Assembly: GCA_002451555.1 (NCBI GenBank)
Contig: DKCU01000103.1
Span: 1-18,016, forward strand
DNA: 18,016 bases
Origin: Candidatus Segatella albertsiae
Lineage (GTDB): Bacteria; Bacteroidota; Bacteroidia; Bacteroidales; Bacteroidaceae
Reading direction: 5' to 3'
Shown here: positions 6,303 through 13,011 of the stretch, piece after piece
How the letters are laid out: each line of letters begins with the position of its first letter
Numbering within the stretch: position 1 is the stretch's first letter
The notes under the pieces: model-generated
Databases searched by the model: none
Told to the model about the DNA's origin: nothing
What the model saw: the letters and a program-made list of their open reading frames with translations, nothing else
Translations under genes and position numbers: made by a program

Positions 6303-6337
6303 AAACACTAAAAATTAAACATTAAACACTAAACATT
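6303..6337. repeat. Heptamer array AAACATT-type, 5 units, before a start codon
   Basis: Five 7-bp units (AAACACT, AAAAATT, AAACATT, AAACACT, AAACATT) end 4 bases before the ATG at 6342. The composition and position mirror the array at 5885-5947. Confidence 0.85.
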
Positions 6338-6341
6338 AAAA

Positions 6342-9300
6342 ATGGCTTTTGGAATATCAAATAACGTTAGAAGCAGGGCGGTGCAGGTTTGCACCCCCGA
6401 GCTTTTCCACCAAGCTACCAGGAGTAGCCGAGTGAAGGACGTTTGCGCTCAGATAGAGGATGCCCTCGAACGCAAGCGCCGTGGCGAAATCTGCCAGGAG
6501 GACTACGACACGATGAAGACTCAACTGAAGTCGCAACTGCCCATCCTCACGCCCCACGCCACCTTCAAGAACGGACGCCGCCTCAACGCCGATGCCATCC
6601 CGAGCGGACTGAGCATCTACGACAAGGACCACATCCCCGACCCAAGGGGGTACTGGGAAGAGAAGAGCGAAGAGCTAAGAGTGAAGAAGCCTGCGGTCTT
6701 GGAGAGAATCTTGCTCGTACATGTTACCCCGAGCATGGAGGGCTTGCGTCTCGTCTTCGTCATCCCCGACGGCATGGACTTGGCTACCGCCCAAAGATGG
6801 ATGTCGGAACAATTGGAGGATGCGGAATACGACGTTTGCGTGAAGGACTTGGCTCGTCCCTCCTTCATCGTTCCCGAGGACTACATCTTATATATAAATG
6901 AAGCGGAGCTCTTCAAGGAAGTGAAGAGTGAAGAACGAAGAGAGAAGAATCCTTGTGCTTCGGCGGTCGAAGGAAAAGACAACTCAAGTGCTTTTGCCTC
7001 ACAAGTAAACACGAAACATTACACATCAAACGCTAACAAAGGATACGCCAACACAGAAAACAATAACAAAGTAAACAATGACAACAATGACACGAACGAC
7101 AAAGGCAATCGACTTTCGGGCAGCGATAGCAATCCTGCTGTTCCTCTTAGCTCTCCTGCTGAGCATGCCCAACCTATTAATCATGATGGTTCTGATGCTA
7201 ATCATGTCAGCATTGATGGAGGGAATCAGAGCTATGTCAAGCAAAGTACAGACCAAGCCGCAAGCAAGGAACTGAATGAAGCCGCAAGCAAGGAACTGAA
7301 TGAAGCCGCAAGCAAGGAACTCAACCAAGGCGGTTTACACCGCACAAACAATCGCAACTCTGTTGCGTCAAACAACTCTGGCGAGGGCTTTGATGCCCCG
7401 CCAACCTTAGAGCGAAGCGGTACAGAGCGACGAGTAGGAGCGGTTACATCCCCCTCGCTCCTGAGGAGCGAGGGGGCTTGGGGGAGTGAGGTGGAGCCCT
7501 CCTTGGCAAAGGAGGGACGGGGTGGTTCGAAAAAAACATCCCCTTCGGAAGAAGAGAGTTTAAGTGAAGAACGAAGAGTGGAGAGTGAAGAAACAACGTT
7601 CGGCGGACGAAGTGGAAGCCACTTCAACGGCGTGAGCCAAGCAGAGGCAAGCATGAGCCAAGCAGAAGAGGTTCGAGGGGAAGCATTCCCCTCCGACTAC
7701 GACGGAATCCCTTATGAGACGATAATCTCGAAACTCGTGGAACTGCTGGGAGGCGAACCCCAGCACGGTTCGCGCAACTCCTTCATTTTCTCCTTGAGCT
7801 GTTATCTCCGCTATCTCTGCGACGACAACCGAGACTGGATAAAGCAGGTCATCCCCACCTTCGGAGAAGGTAAGGAAAAAGCCTTCGCCACGGTGGATAG
7901 TGCCTGCAACCGCAAGCAATCCCACCGCATGCCGAGCATCGTGCGCAAGGCCATTTCCCTCTGCCAAGAGGAACAAACACGAGGCAGAGCCACCAACTAC
8001 GACACGGATGATTTCGGCGACATCGCCAATCCCGAATCGTACTTCTATCGCATCCATGAGATGCCCCAGAAGCTCCCGAAGCTCATCAAGCTTCTCGTTT
8101 CGAGGACACCGAAGATCTACCAGCCTGCCGTGGCACAGGCGGTGTTCCCGCCTTTGGGAGCGCACCTCTGCGACACCCGCTTCCGCTACATCGACAACGT
8201 GGAGCACGAGGCGACCCTCATGAGCATCCTCTGCGCCCCTACTGGAAGCGGCAAGGAATCCATCACGCAACCCATCAACCACATCATGGCGGACATCCGC
8301 CTACGTGACGCCCAACAGCGAGAGCGTGAGCGAGCATGGAAGGACGAGTGCAACAGCAAGGGCGCCAACAAGGACAAGCGTGACCGCCCCGAGGGCTTGG
8401 TGATCCAGGAGGTGAACATCGACATGACCAACCCAGCGTTTGTCTTGAGAATGAAGGAGGCGGAGAACCATTTCCTCTATGCCAAGGTCAACGAGCTGAA
8501 CCTCTTCGACGCCCTCAAGGGCAAGACCAACCAGCACTTCCGCATCATGGAGCTTGCCTTCGACCTCGGCACTTACGGACAGGACCGTGTGGGCGTGCAG
8601 AGCGTCACGGAGACCGTGAAGGTGCGCTTCAACTGGAACGCTTGTTGCACCCCGAAGAAGTGCCGCGACTATTTTAGGAGAGTGGTGACCGACGGTCCTG
8701 TGAGCCGCATCTCCTTCGCCACCATCGAGCGCAGGCCGTGCGGTTCGGCGATGCCCATCTACGGCACTTACGATGCCGCCTTCGATGAAGAGTTGAAGCC
8801 TTACATCGACAACTTGGTGAAGGCTCGTGGATTGGTGGATTGCCCCCAGGCTATGCGTCTCGCCAAGAAACTGGTGGAGGAGAACGCCGAGTTCGCAAGG
8901 CTCTCGCAGAACTACGTGTTCGAGAACCTCTCGTTTCGTGCCAACGTCATCGCCTACCTCAAAGCCTGCGTCCTGTATGTCGCCAACGGCATGAAGTGGG
9001 AGAAGTCGATAGAGGACTTCATCCGCTGGAGCGAGCGTTACGACCTCTGGTGCAAGCTGAAGCTCTTCGGGCAGATGATCTACGATGCCGACGGCGAGCA
9101 GGACAAGGTTTCGAGGACGGCTCCTTCGGGTCCGAAGAATCTCCTCACTCTCCTACCCGACGAGTTCTCCGTGGATGACTACATGAAGGTGAGACGTGCC
9201 GAGGGCTTCGACAACGACGACCGCAAGCGCGTCAAGGATGCCATCAGCCAATGGGTGCATCGGGGGTATGTGGTGAAAATGGAAAGTGCTGACGCTGACA

Positions 9301-9344
9301 CTGACAGTTCGATTTTCCGCAAGTTGAAATTCTTAAAACATTAA
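6342..9344 (+). CDS. VirE-N (BT4734-like) / DUF3987 protein, primase-helicase-like (1000 aa)
   Basis: Residues 1-192 form a VirE N-terminal (BT4734-like) domain with LPILTPHATFKNGRR and LLVHVTPSMEGLRLVFVIP, features of the primase-polymerase-like fold. Residues 193-455 are a low-complexity linker built largely from DNA repeats: KSEERREK, an Asn-rich stretch, three AASKELNE units, and a translated palindromic element. Residues 458-545 resemble the helical domain that follows primases. From about 560 to the end is a DUF3987 domain, with CAPTGSGKES at 631-640, a P-loop-like motif with Glu after the Lys instead of Ser or Thr. Proteins of this architecture occur in phages, satellites and capsule-locus islands of Bacteroidales and are presumed to start DNA replication. 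It overlaps nothing and is followed 4 bases later by the DUF5675 gene, so the two form an operon. Confidence 0.9.
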   Translation: MAFGISNNVRSRAVQVCTPELFHQATRSSRVKDVCAQIEDALERKRRGEICQEDYDTMKTQLKSQLPILTPHATFKNGRRLNADAIPSGLSIYDKDHIPDPRGYWEEKSEELRVKKPAVLERILLVHVTPSMEGLRLVFVIPDGMDLATAQRWMSEQLEDAEYDVCVKDLARPSFIVPEDYILYINEAELFKEVKSEERREKNPCASAVEGKDNSSAFASQVNTKHYTSNANKGYANTENNNKVNNDNNDTNDKGNRLSGSDSNPAVPLSSPAEHAQPINHDGSDANHVSIDGGNQSYVKQSTDQAASKELNEAASKELNEAASKELNQGGLHRTNNRNSVASNNSGEGFDAPPTLERSGTERRVGAVTSPSLLRSEGAWGSEVEPSLAKEGRGGSKKTSPSEEESLSEERRVESEETTFGGRSGSHFNGVSQAEASMSQAEEVRGEAFPSDYDGIPYETIISKLVELLGGEPQHGSRNSFIFSLSCYLRYLCDDNRDWIKQVIPTFGEGKEKAFATVDSACNRKQSHRMPSIVRKAISLCQEEQTRGRATNYDTDDFGDIANPESYFYRIHEMPQKLPKLIKLLVSRTPKIYQPAVAQAVFPPLGAHLCDTRFRYIDNVEHEATLMSILCAPTGSGKESITQPINHIMADIRLRDAQQRERERAWKDECNSKGANKDKRDRPEGLVIQEVNIDMTNPAFVLRMKEAENHFLYAKVNELNLFDALKGKTNQHFRIMELAFDLGTYGQDRVGVQSVTETVKVRFNWNACCTPKKCRDYFRRVVTDGPVSRISFATIERRPCGSAMPIYGTYDAAFDEELKPYIDNLVKARGLVDCPQAMRLAKKLVEENAEFARLSQNYVFENLSFRANVIAYLKACVLYVANGMKWEKSIEDFIRWSERYDLWCKLKLFGQMIYDADGEQDKVSRTAPSGPKNLLTLLPDEFSVDDYMKVRRAEGFDNDDRKRVKDAISQWVHRGYVVKMESADADTDSSIFRKLKFLKH
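7257..7328 (+). repeat. 24-bp in-frame tandem repeat, 3 copies (AASKELNE)
   Basis: Copies lie at 7257-7280, 7281-7304 and 7305-7328, the last with a few changes. They encode the 8-residue unit AASKELNE, with AASKELNQ in the third. They sit directly before composite repeat copy B, inside the linker of the VirE/DUF3987 protein. Near-identity of the first two copies suggests recent expansion. Confidence 0.95.
7323..7535 (+). repeat. Composite palindromic repeat, copy B (translated in frame)
   Basis: This is the coding counterpart of the intergenic copy at 5585-5798 in opposite orientation. It holds CAAGGCGG, ACACCGCACAAA, ATCGCAA, TTGCGT, AACTCTGGCGA, TTACATCCCC, a CTCGCTCCTGAGGAGCGAG hairpin (7453-7471), GGTGGAGCCCTCCTT and AAGGAGGGACGGGG in the same order. 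It contributes about 71 residues to the linker of the VirE/DUF3987 protein without a stop codon or frameshift. Confidence 0.85.
7563..7615. repeat. GAAGAGT-type heptamer array inside the VirE/DUF3987 gene
   Basis: GTGAAGAACGAAGAGTG is followed by GAGAGTGAAGAA and ACAACGTTCGGCGGACGAAG. The tail ACAACGTTCG-CGGACGAAGTG recurs, with one change, in the DUF5675 gene at 9480-9501. It encodes SEERRVESEETTFGGRSG. A related, shorter array lies at 6915-6954. Confidence 0.85.
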
Positions 9345-9348
9345 AATC

Positions 9349-10053
9349 ATGGAAATCATTTTGAAACGAATAGCCAAAAAGAACACTTATACCATCGGAC
9401 GGCTTTACTTAGTGAAGAGTGAAGAACGAAGAGTGAAGAATCCTTCGGAAGTGAAGAGTGAAGAACGAAGAGTGAAGAAACAACGTTCGACGGACGAAGT
9501 GAAAGTCAATCCTAATGCTGACTCCTCCCAACTCAACATTCAAGATTCTACAACCAACACTTCCCCTGTGGTGCAGCGTGAATACCTCCCCGGCAAGCAC
9601 AAGGCCGACAAGCGCATCATGCGCTACGAGGTCGATGAGAGCCAGCTCACCCCGGAGCATTACTTCTGCGACACGCTGGAGCCTACGTGGCGCAATCTCC
9701 TCGGCATCGACCTTTCCCCACAGGAGGTGGATGCGAGATACAGCCGACAATCGGGCAAGGTGGCTCGCAAGGTACCAGGCAAGACAGCGATTCCCGAGGG
9801 TTCGTACCCGGTGCTCATCACCAAGTCGCCCCGATTCAAGACGTGGCTTCCCCTGCTGCAAGGCGTGCCTAACTTCGAGGGCATCCGCATCCATGCCGGC
9901 AATTATCCCGACGATACGCAAGGCTGCATCCTCGTGGGTGAGAATAAGTTCAAGGGCATGGTGGTGGATTCTCGCAAATGGCTGAAACGCCTCATCGACT
10001 GCATCACCGAGGCGAGGGAGAAAGAGGAATCTGTATGGATTACGATCGTCTAA
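9349..10053 (+). CDS. DUF5675 family protein (234 aa), domain split by a repeat-encoded insertion
   Basis: DUF5675 proteins are common in phages and islands of Bacteroidota and are often placed where a lysis gene would be. The N-terminal strand (ILKRIAKKNTYTIGRLYL, residues 3-22) and the continuation (HYFCDTLEPTWRNL, from 104) are normally almost adjacent. Here they are separated by about 80 residues, the first 30 of them encoded by the GAAGAGT-type repeat. The core then reads AIPEGSYPVLITKSPRF and FEGIRIHAGNYPDDTQGCIL, with His182 and Cys193. The HAGN...GC pattern resembles the catalytic centre of YkuD L,D-transpeptidases, though the family has no proven activity that I know of. It starts 4 bases after the previous stop and has no signal peptide. 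Confidence 0.88.
   Translation: MEIILKRIAKKNTYTIGRLYLVKSEERRVKNPSEVKSEERRVKKQRSTDEVKVNPNADSSQLNIQDSTTNTSPVVQREYLPGKHKADKRIMRYEVDESQLTPEHYFCDTLEPTWRNLLGIDLSPQEVDARYSRQSGKVARKVPGKTAIPEGSYPVLITKSPRFKTWLPLLQGVPNFEGIRIHAGNYPDDTQGCILVGENKFKGMVVDSRKWLKRLIDCITEAREKEESVWITIV
9411..9502 (+). repeat. Double GAAGAGT-type heptamer array inside the DUF5675 gene
   Basis: Two GAAGAGT-GAAGAAC-GAAGAGT-GAAGAA blocks are joined by TCCTTCGGAAGT and end in ACAACGTTCGACGGACGAAG. They encode VKSEERRVKNPSE followed by VKSEERRVKKQRSTDEVK. Two near-identical 36-39 base halves suggest recent duplication. Confidence 0.9.
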
Positions 10054-10062
10054 CTGATGAGA

Positions 10063-10125
10063 GGGGGTGTCATAAGTATCTTGCCTAAAAACGCAAAGAG
10101 TAAACTTTATGACACACCCCCTTTT
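10063..10125. terminator. Inverted repeat terminator after the phage-type block
   Basis: GGGGGTGTCATAA (10063-10075) pairs with a downstream arm at 10107-10121 that has a 2-nt bulge; TTTT follows at 10122-10125. The 31-nt loop is long. It separates the accessory DNA from the core genome and could alternatively be the remains of a mobile element end. Confidence 0.55.
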
Positions 10126-10178
10126 ACTTCTGTCTATTATTATTTTTGCTTTAGCCAATCATTATTTTTGTCTAAAAG

Positions 10179-10210
10179 TTTGGTTGTATCTGTAAAAATA
10201 TATACCTTTG
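10179..10210 (+). promoter_or_regulatory. Promoter of the secreted DUF386 gene
   Basis: TTTG at 10179-10182 and TACCTTTG at 10203-10210 are 20 nt apart. The ATG at 10241 follows 30 bases later. Confidence 0.85.
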
Positions 10211-10240
10211 CAACCAAAAATCATACTCAAACTACAAAAC

Positions 10241-10936
10241 ATGAAAAAGATTATCTTTAGTATCGCACTCTTGCTGTCGGCTTCGCTCGCAACAAGTGCA
10301 CAGGAAAACAAATCAACCTGCCAAAAGGGCAAGGCTTCTTGCTACAAGAGCCTCGAAAATGGCAAAGGCTACTACACCCAGTACTACGGCAACAATCCAC
10401 AGCTCGTCAAGGAAGCTGAGGCATGGGCAGCATCGGGCGCATGGCAGAACGGATTCACCAAGGCTCGTCCCCATCACAGCGTCAACCTCGTGGATTTCTA
10501 CCTGCAATACCAGAAGAATCCAGAGCAGTGGAAGGCGCTCTTCGAGTACCTCGCCAAGACCGACTTGCTGAGCATCCAGGGAGGCAAGCACAAGATTCCT
10601 GGCACATCCCTGGTGATGAGCGTGGAGGACAGCGACAACGAGCCTCTGGAGAAACGTGGTTCAGAGAGCCACAACCACCACATCGACTTCCAGTACGTGG
10701 TGAAGGGCGTGGAGCGTTTCGGCATCATCGACCACTACACGAGCACGCCCAACTGCAAGTATCGTCCGGACGTAATCCACTACGACTACAAGAAGTGCCG
10801 TGCCAAGTTCTACGACAGCACGCCCGACGAGTTCTTCATCTTCTTTCCTCGCGACTGGCACATCGCCAAGGTAGCCAACGACACCGACGACCAAAACATC
10901 CGTGTCATCGTCATCAAAGTGGATTACAAAGAGTAA
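10241..10936 (+). CDS. YhcH/YjgK/YiaL (DUF386) family protein with a signal peptide
   Basis: The ATG at 10241 is chosen because an upstream in-frame start at 10208 falls inside the promoter. Residues 1-21 form a signal peptide (MKKIIFSIALLLSASLATSA), with likely cleavage before QE. The rest is a DUF386 domain: KHKIPG, SESHNHHIDFQYVVKGVER with His144, His146, His147 and Asp149, and FFPRDWHIAKV with His207. In this cupin-like family these residues bind metal, and members are linked to sugar or sugar-acid metabolism (for example sialic acid or beta-galactosidase operons). Most described members are cytoplasmic, so export is notable. The gene is alone in its operon. Its last 13 bases overlap the end of the gene on the opposite strand. 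Confidence 0.92.
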   Translation: MKKIIFSIALLLSASLATSAQENKSTCQKGKASCYKSLENGKGYYTQYYGNNPQLVKEAEAWAASGAWQNGFTKARPHHSVNLVDFYLQYQKNPEQWKALFEYLAKTDLLSIQGGKHKIPGTSLVMSVEDSDNEPLEKRGSESHNHHIDFQYVVKGVERFGIIDHYTSTPNCKYRPDVIHYDYKKCRAKFYDSTPDEFFIFFPRDWHIAKVANDTDDQNIRVIVIKVDYKE

Positions 10937-11223
10937 TCCACTTCATGCAGCGTCACCTTCTCGGCGGCGATATCCACGATTTTCTTTCTTCGAGCTACAC
11001 CTATTATATAATGGGCCTCCTTGGAGCTGCAATGGAAGTATTTCTTCACAGCCTTGACCAGGTCTCCCTTCTGCACGGAAGAGACACCCTCGGGATAAGC
11101 ACTGCGGACAGCCTTCTCGATGTCCGACATCTTGTACTCGATATGCTTCTTGTGGTGGTACAATGATACGACCAAAAGCACGACCACTACGGCAACGACG
11201 ATAATAAATGTAACTTGAGCCAT
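10924..11223 (-). CDS. Small single-pass membrane protein (99 aa), unknown function
   Basis: The protein begins MAQVTFIIVVAVVVVLLVVSL, a membrane segment at about residues 4-21 followed by a His/Lys-rich YHHKKH, which favours a cytoplasmic C-terminus. The remainder (30-95) looks helical with short strands, resembling a small winged-helix-like fold (DLVKAVKKYFHCSSKEAHYIIGVARRKKIVDI). A clear promoter of its own lies upstream at 11284-11314, which supports it as a real gene. It converges on the DUF386 gene with a 13-bp overlap of the coding ends. I do not recognise the family. Confidence 0.8.
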   Translation of the reverse strand: MAQVTFIIVVAVVVVLLVVSLYHHKKHIEYKMSDIEKAVRSAYPEGVSSVQKGDLVKAVKKYFHCSSKEAHYIIGVARRKKIVDIAAEKVTLHEVDYSL

Positions 11224-11283
11224 GGTATATTCTTTTAATATTAATATGATGGTATATTTTTAAAATTTAAGTTTTTTCAGTTG

Positions 11284-11314
11284 CAAATTTAGTGTTTTTT
11301 CTTTAAAAACCAAA
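11284..11314 (-). promoter_or_regulatory. Minus-strand promoter of the small membrane protein
   Basis: On the minus strand TTTG (11314-11311) is followed after 19 nt by TAAATTTG (11291-11284). It lies back to back with the plus-strand promoter at 11332-11362. Confidence 0.75.
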
Positions 11315-11331
11315 TATTTCTTGGGATTTTT

Positions 11332-11362
11332 TTTGTTTTTTGAAAAATATTGCGTACATTTG
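11332..11362 (+). promoter_or_regulatory. Promoter of the DASS transporter
   Basis: TTTG at 11332-11335 and TACATTTG at 11355-11362 are 19 nt apart. The start codon follows 29 bases later. Confidence 0.8.
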
Positions 11363-11391
11363 CCCCCATAACCATCAAAAACATTGAGAAA

Positions 11392-12861
11392 ATGCAAGAA
11401 ACTGTCAAGAAAGTTTTGAGCGGCGACTTCAATCGCAAGAAGGCCCTGATGTTCCTAATAACTGCCTTGCTCACCATTTTAGTGTGGAACTTGCCCATCG
11501 ACTGCTTTGGCATCGAGGGGCTAACCGTCGTGCAACAACGTGTCATCGCCATCTTCGTCATGGCGGTCATGCTCTGGCTTACGGAAGCCATCCCGGCATG
11601 GGCTACCTCCGTGGTCATCATCTTCGTGCTACTCTTCGGCGTGTCCGACTCCGCCTTCAACATCATGCAAGGCTCCGAGGGCGAATACGGCAACCTGCTG
11701 GAGTACCAAGGTATCATGGCCTGTTTCGCCGACCCTACCATCATCCTCTTCCTGGGCGGTTTCGTGATGGCCATCGCAGCCACCAAGAGCGGTCTCGACG
11801 TGCTGATGGCGAAGACGCTCATCGCCCCCTTCGGCAAGAAGTCGGAGAACGTGCTGCTGGGTTTCATGCTCATCACGGGCATCTTCTCCATGTTCATCTC
11901 CAACACCGCCACCGCGGCGATGATGCTCACCTTCCTCACCCCGGTGTTCAAGGCGCTGCCCGCCAACGGCAAGGGAAGGATTGCACTGACCATGGCGATT
12001 CCCATCGGCGCCAACCTCGGCGGTATGGGAACTCCTATCGGAACGCCTCCTAACGCCTTCGCCTACAAGGTGCTCACAGCTCCCGACGGCCTGAACCTCG
12101 ACATCGGCTTCGGCGACTGGATGATGATCATGTGCCCGATGGTGCTCATCATGCTCGTGTTGGCATGGTTCATCATCCGCAAGATGTTCCCGTTCTCACA
12201 GAAGACCATCGAACTGAAGATAGAAGGCGACATCCAATTCAACTGGCGCACGATGGTGGTGGCAGGCACCTTCGTCCTCACCATCCTGCTCTGGGTGTTC
12301 GGCAAGAAATACCTCGGCATCAACGCCAACACGGTGGCGATGCTCCCTATCGCCGTCTTCGCCTTCACGGGCGTGCTCACAGCCGACGACCTGAAGGAAA
12401 TCGACTGGGCGGTCATCTGGATGGTGGCTGGAGGCTTCGCCCTCGGTCTCGCCATGAACGGAACGGGCTTGGCGGAGAACGCGGTGAAGAGCATTCCTTT
12501 CGACAGCTTCAACCCATTCGTCATCATGGTGGTGTCCGGCTTGGTATGCTTCGCCTTGAGTAACTTCATCTCCAACACGGCGACCGCAGCCCTCTTGATT
12601 CCTATCCTCACGGTGGTCTGCGCCGGCATGGGCGACTCCCTGGCAGGCATCGGTGGCACATCCACCATTATAATAGGTGTGGCAGTGGCAGCCTCTTGCG
12701 CCATGTCATTGCCTATCTCCACCCCTCCTAACGCCATCGCCTACTCCACCGGTCTCATCCAGCAGACCGACATGGTGAAGGCTGGACTGACCATCGGCGT
12801 CATCAGCATGATCATCGGTTACGCCGTGCTCATCACCTTCTGCAAGATGGGTGTGCTATAG
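11392..12861 (+). CDS. DASS (SLC13) family sodium-coupled anion transporter
   Basis: The product has 489 residues from the ATG at 11392; an in-frame TTG at 11350 lies in the promoter and is rejected. It has many hydrophobic segments and the two SNT motifs that bind sodium and substrate carboxylates in this family: SNTATAAMM at 170-178 and SNTATAALL at 394-402. Each is followed by a proline-rich loop, MGTPIGTPPNAFAYKV and SLPISTPPNAIAYSTG. Family members import di- and tricarboxylates such as succinate, malate or citrate, and some import sulfate. The substrate cannot be fixed from sequence, but the SNT-type motifs favour a carboxylate. It is a single-gene unit, with a promoter upstream and a strong terminator downstream. 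Confidence 0.93.
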   Translation: MQETVKKVLSGDFNRKKALMFLITALLTILVWNLPIDCFGIEGLTVVQQRVIAIFVMAVMLWLTEAIPAWATSVVIIFVLLFGVSDSAFNIMQGSEGEYGNLLEYQGIMACFADPTIILFLGGFVMAIAATKSGLDVLMAKTLIAPFGKKSENVLLGFMLITGIFSMFISNTATAAMMLTFLTPVFKALPANGKGRIALTMAIPIGANLGGMGTPIGTPPNAFAYKVLTAPDGLNLDIGFGDWMMIMCPMVLIMLVLAWFIIRKMFPFSQKTIELKIEGDIQFNWRTMVVAGTFVLTILLWVFGKKYLGINANTVAMLPIAVFAFTGVLTADDLKEIDWAVIWMVAGGFALGLAMNGTGLAENAVKSIPFDSFNPFVIMVVSGLVCFALSNFISNTATAALLIPILTVVCAGMGDSLAGIGGTSTIIIGVAVAASCAMSLPISTPPNAIAYSTGLIQQTDMVKAGLTIGVISMIIGYAVLITFCKMGVL

Positions 12862-12890
12862 ACACAATGATTAAATAAATATAAATCGGG

Positions 12891-12940
12891 AAGACTCCAC
12901 TAATTATTCCATCGGATAATTTTGTGGAGTCTTTATTTTG
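12891..12940 (+). terminator. Intrinsic terminator of the DASS gene
   Basis: AAGACTCCAC (12891-12900) pairs perfectly with GTGGAGTCTT (12924-12933), and AATTAT (12902-12907) pairs with ATAATT (12916-12921). TATTTT follows. The 3' arm region also contains the -33 TTTG of the next promoter. Confidence 0.85.
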
Positions 12941-12951
12941 TAGTATCTTTG
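12921..12951 (+). promoter_or_regulatory. Promoter of the pantothenate kinase gene
   Basis: TTTG at 12921-12924 and TATCTTTG at 12944-12951 are 19 nt apart. The -33 element is embedded in the terminator of the upstream gene. The leader is about 55 nt. Confidence 0.8.
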
Positions 12952-13011
12952 CAGTCGATTTTCCAAAAGTCAAACTAAATCGTATTATAACAGAAACATC
13001 TCTAAAATATA

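Noticed and set aside
7560..8282. 240-codon open frame on the minus strand within the VirE/DUF3987 gene
   Set aside because: No recognisable motif and no promoter; the plus-strand protein continues through the region with conserved domains.
9409..10158. 249-codon open frame on the minus strand opposite the DUF5675 gene
   Set aside because: The plus strand has clear DUF5675 motifs; the minus frame has no promoter-like element and unlikely composition.
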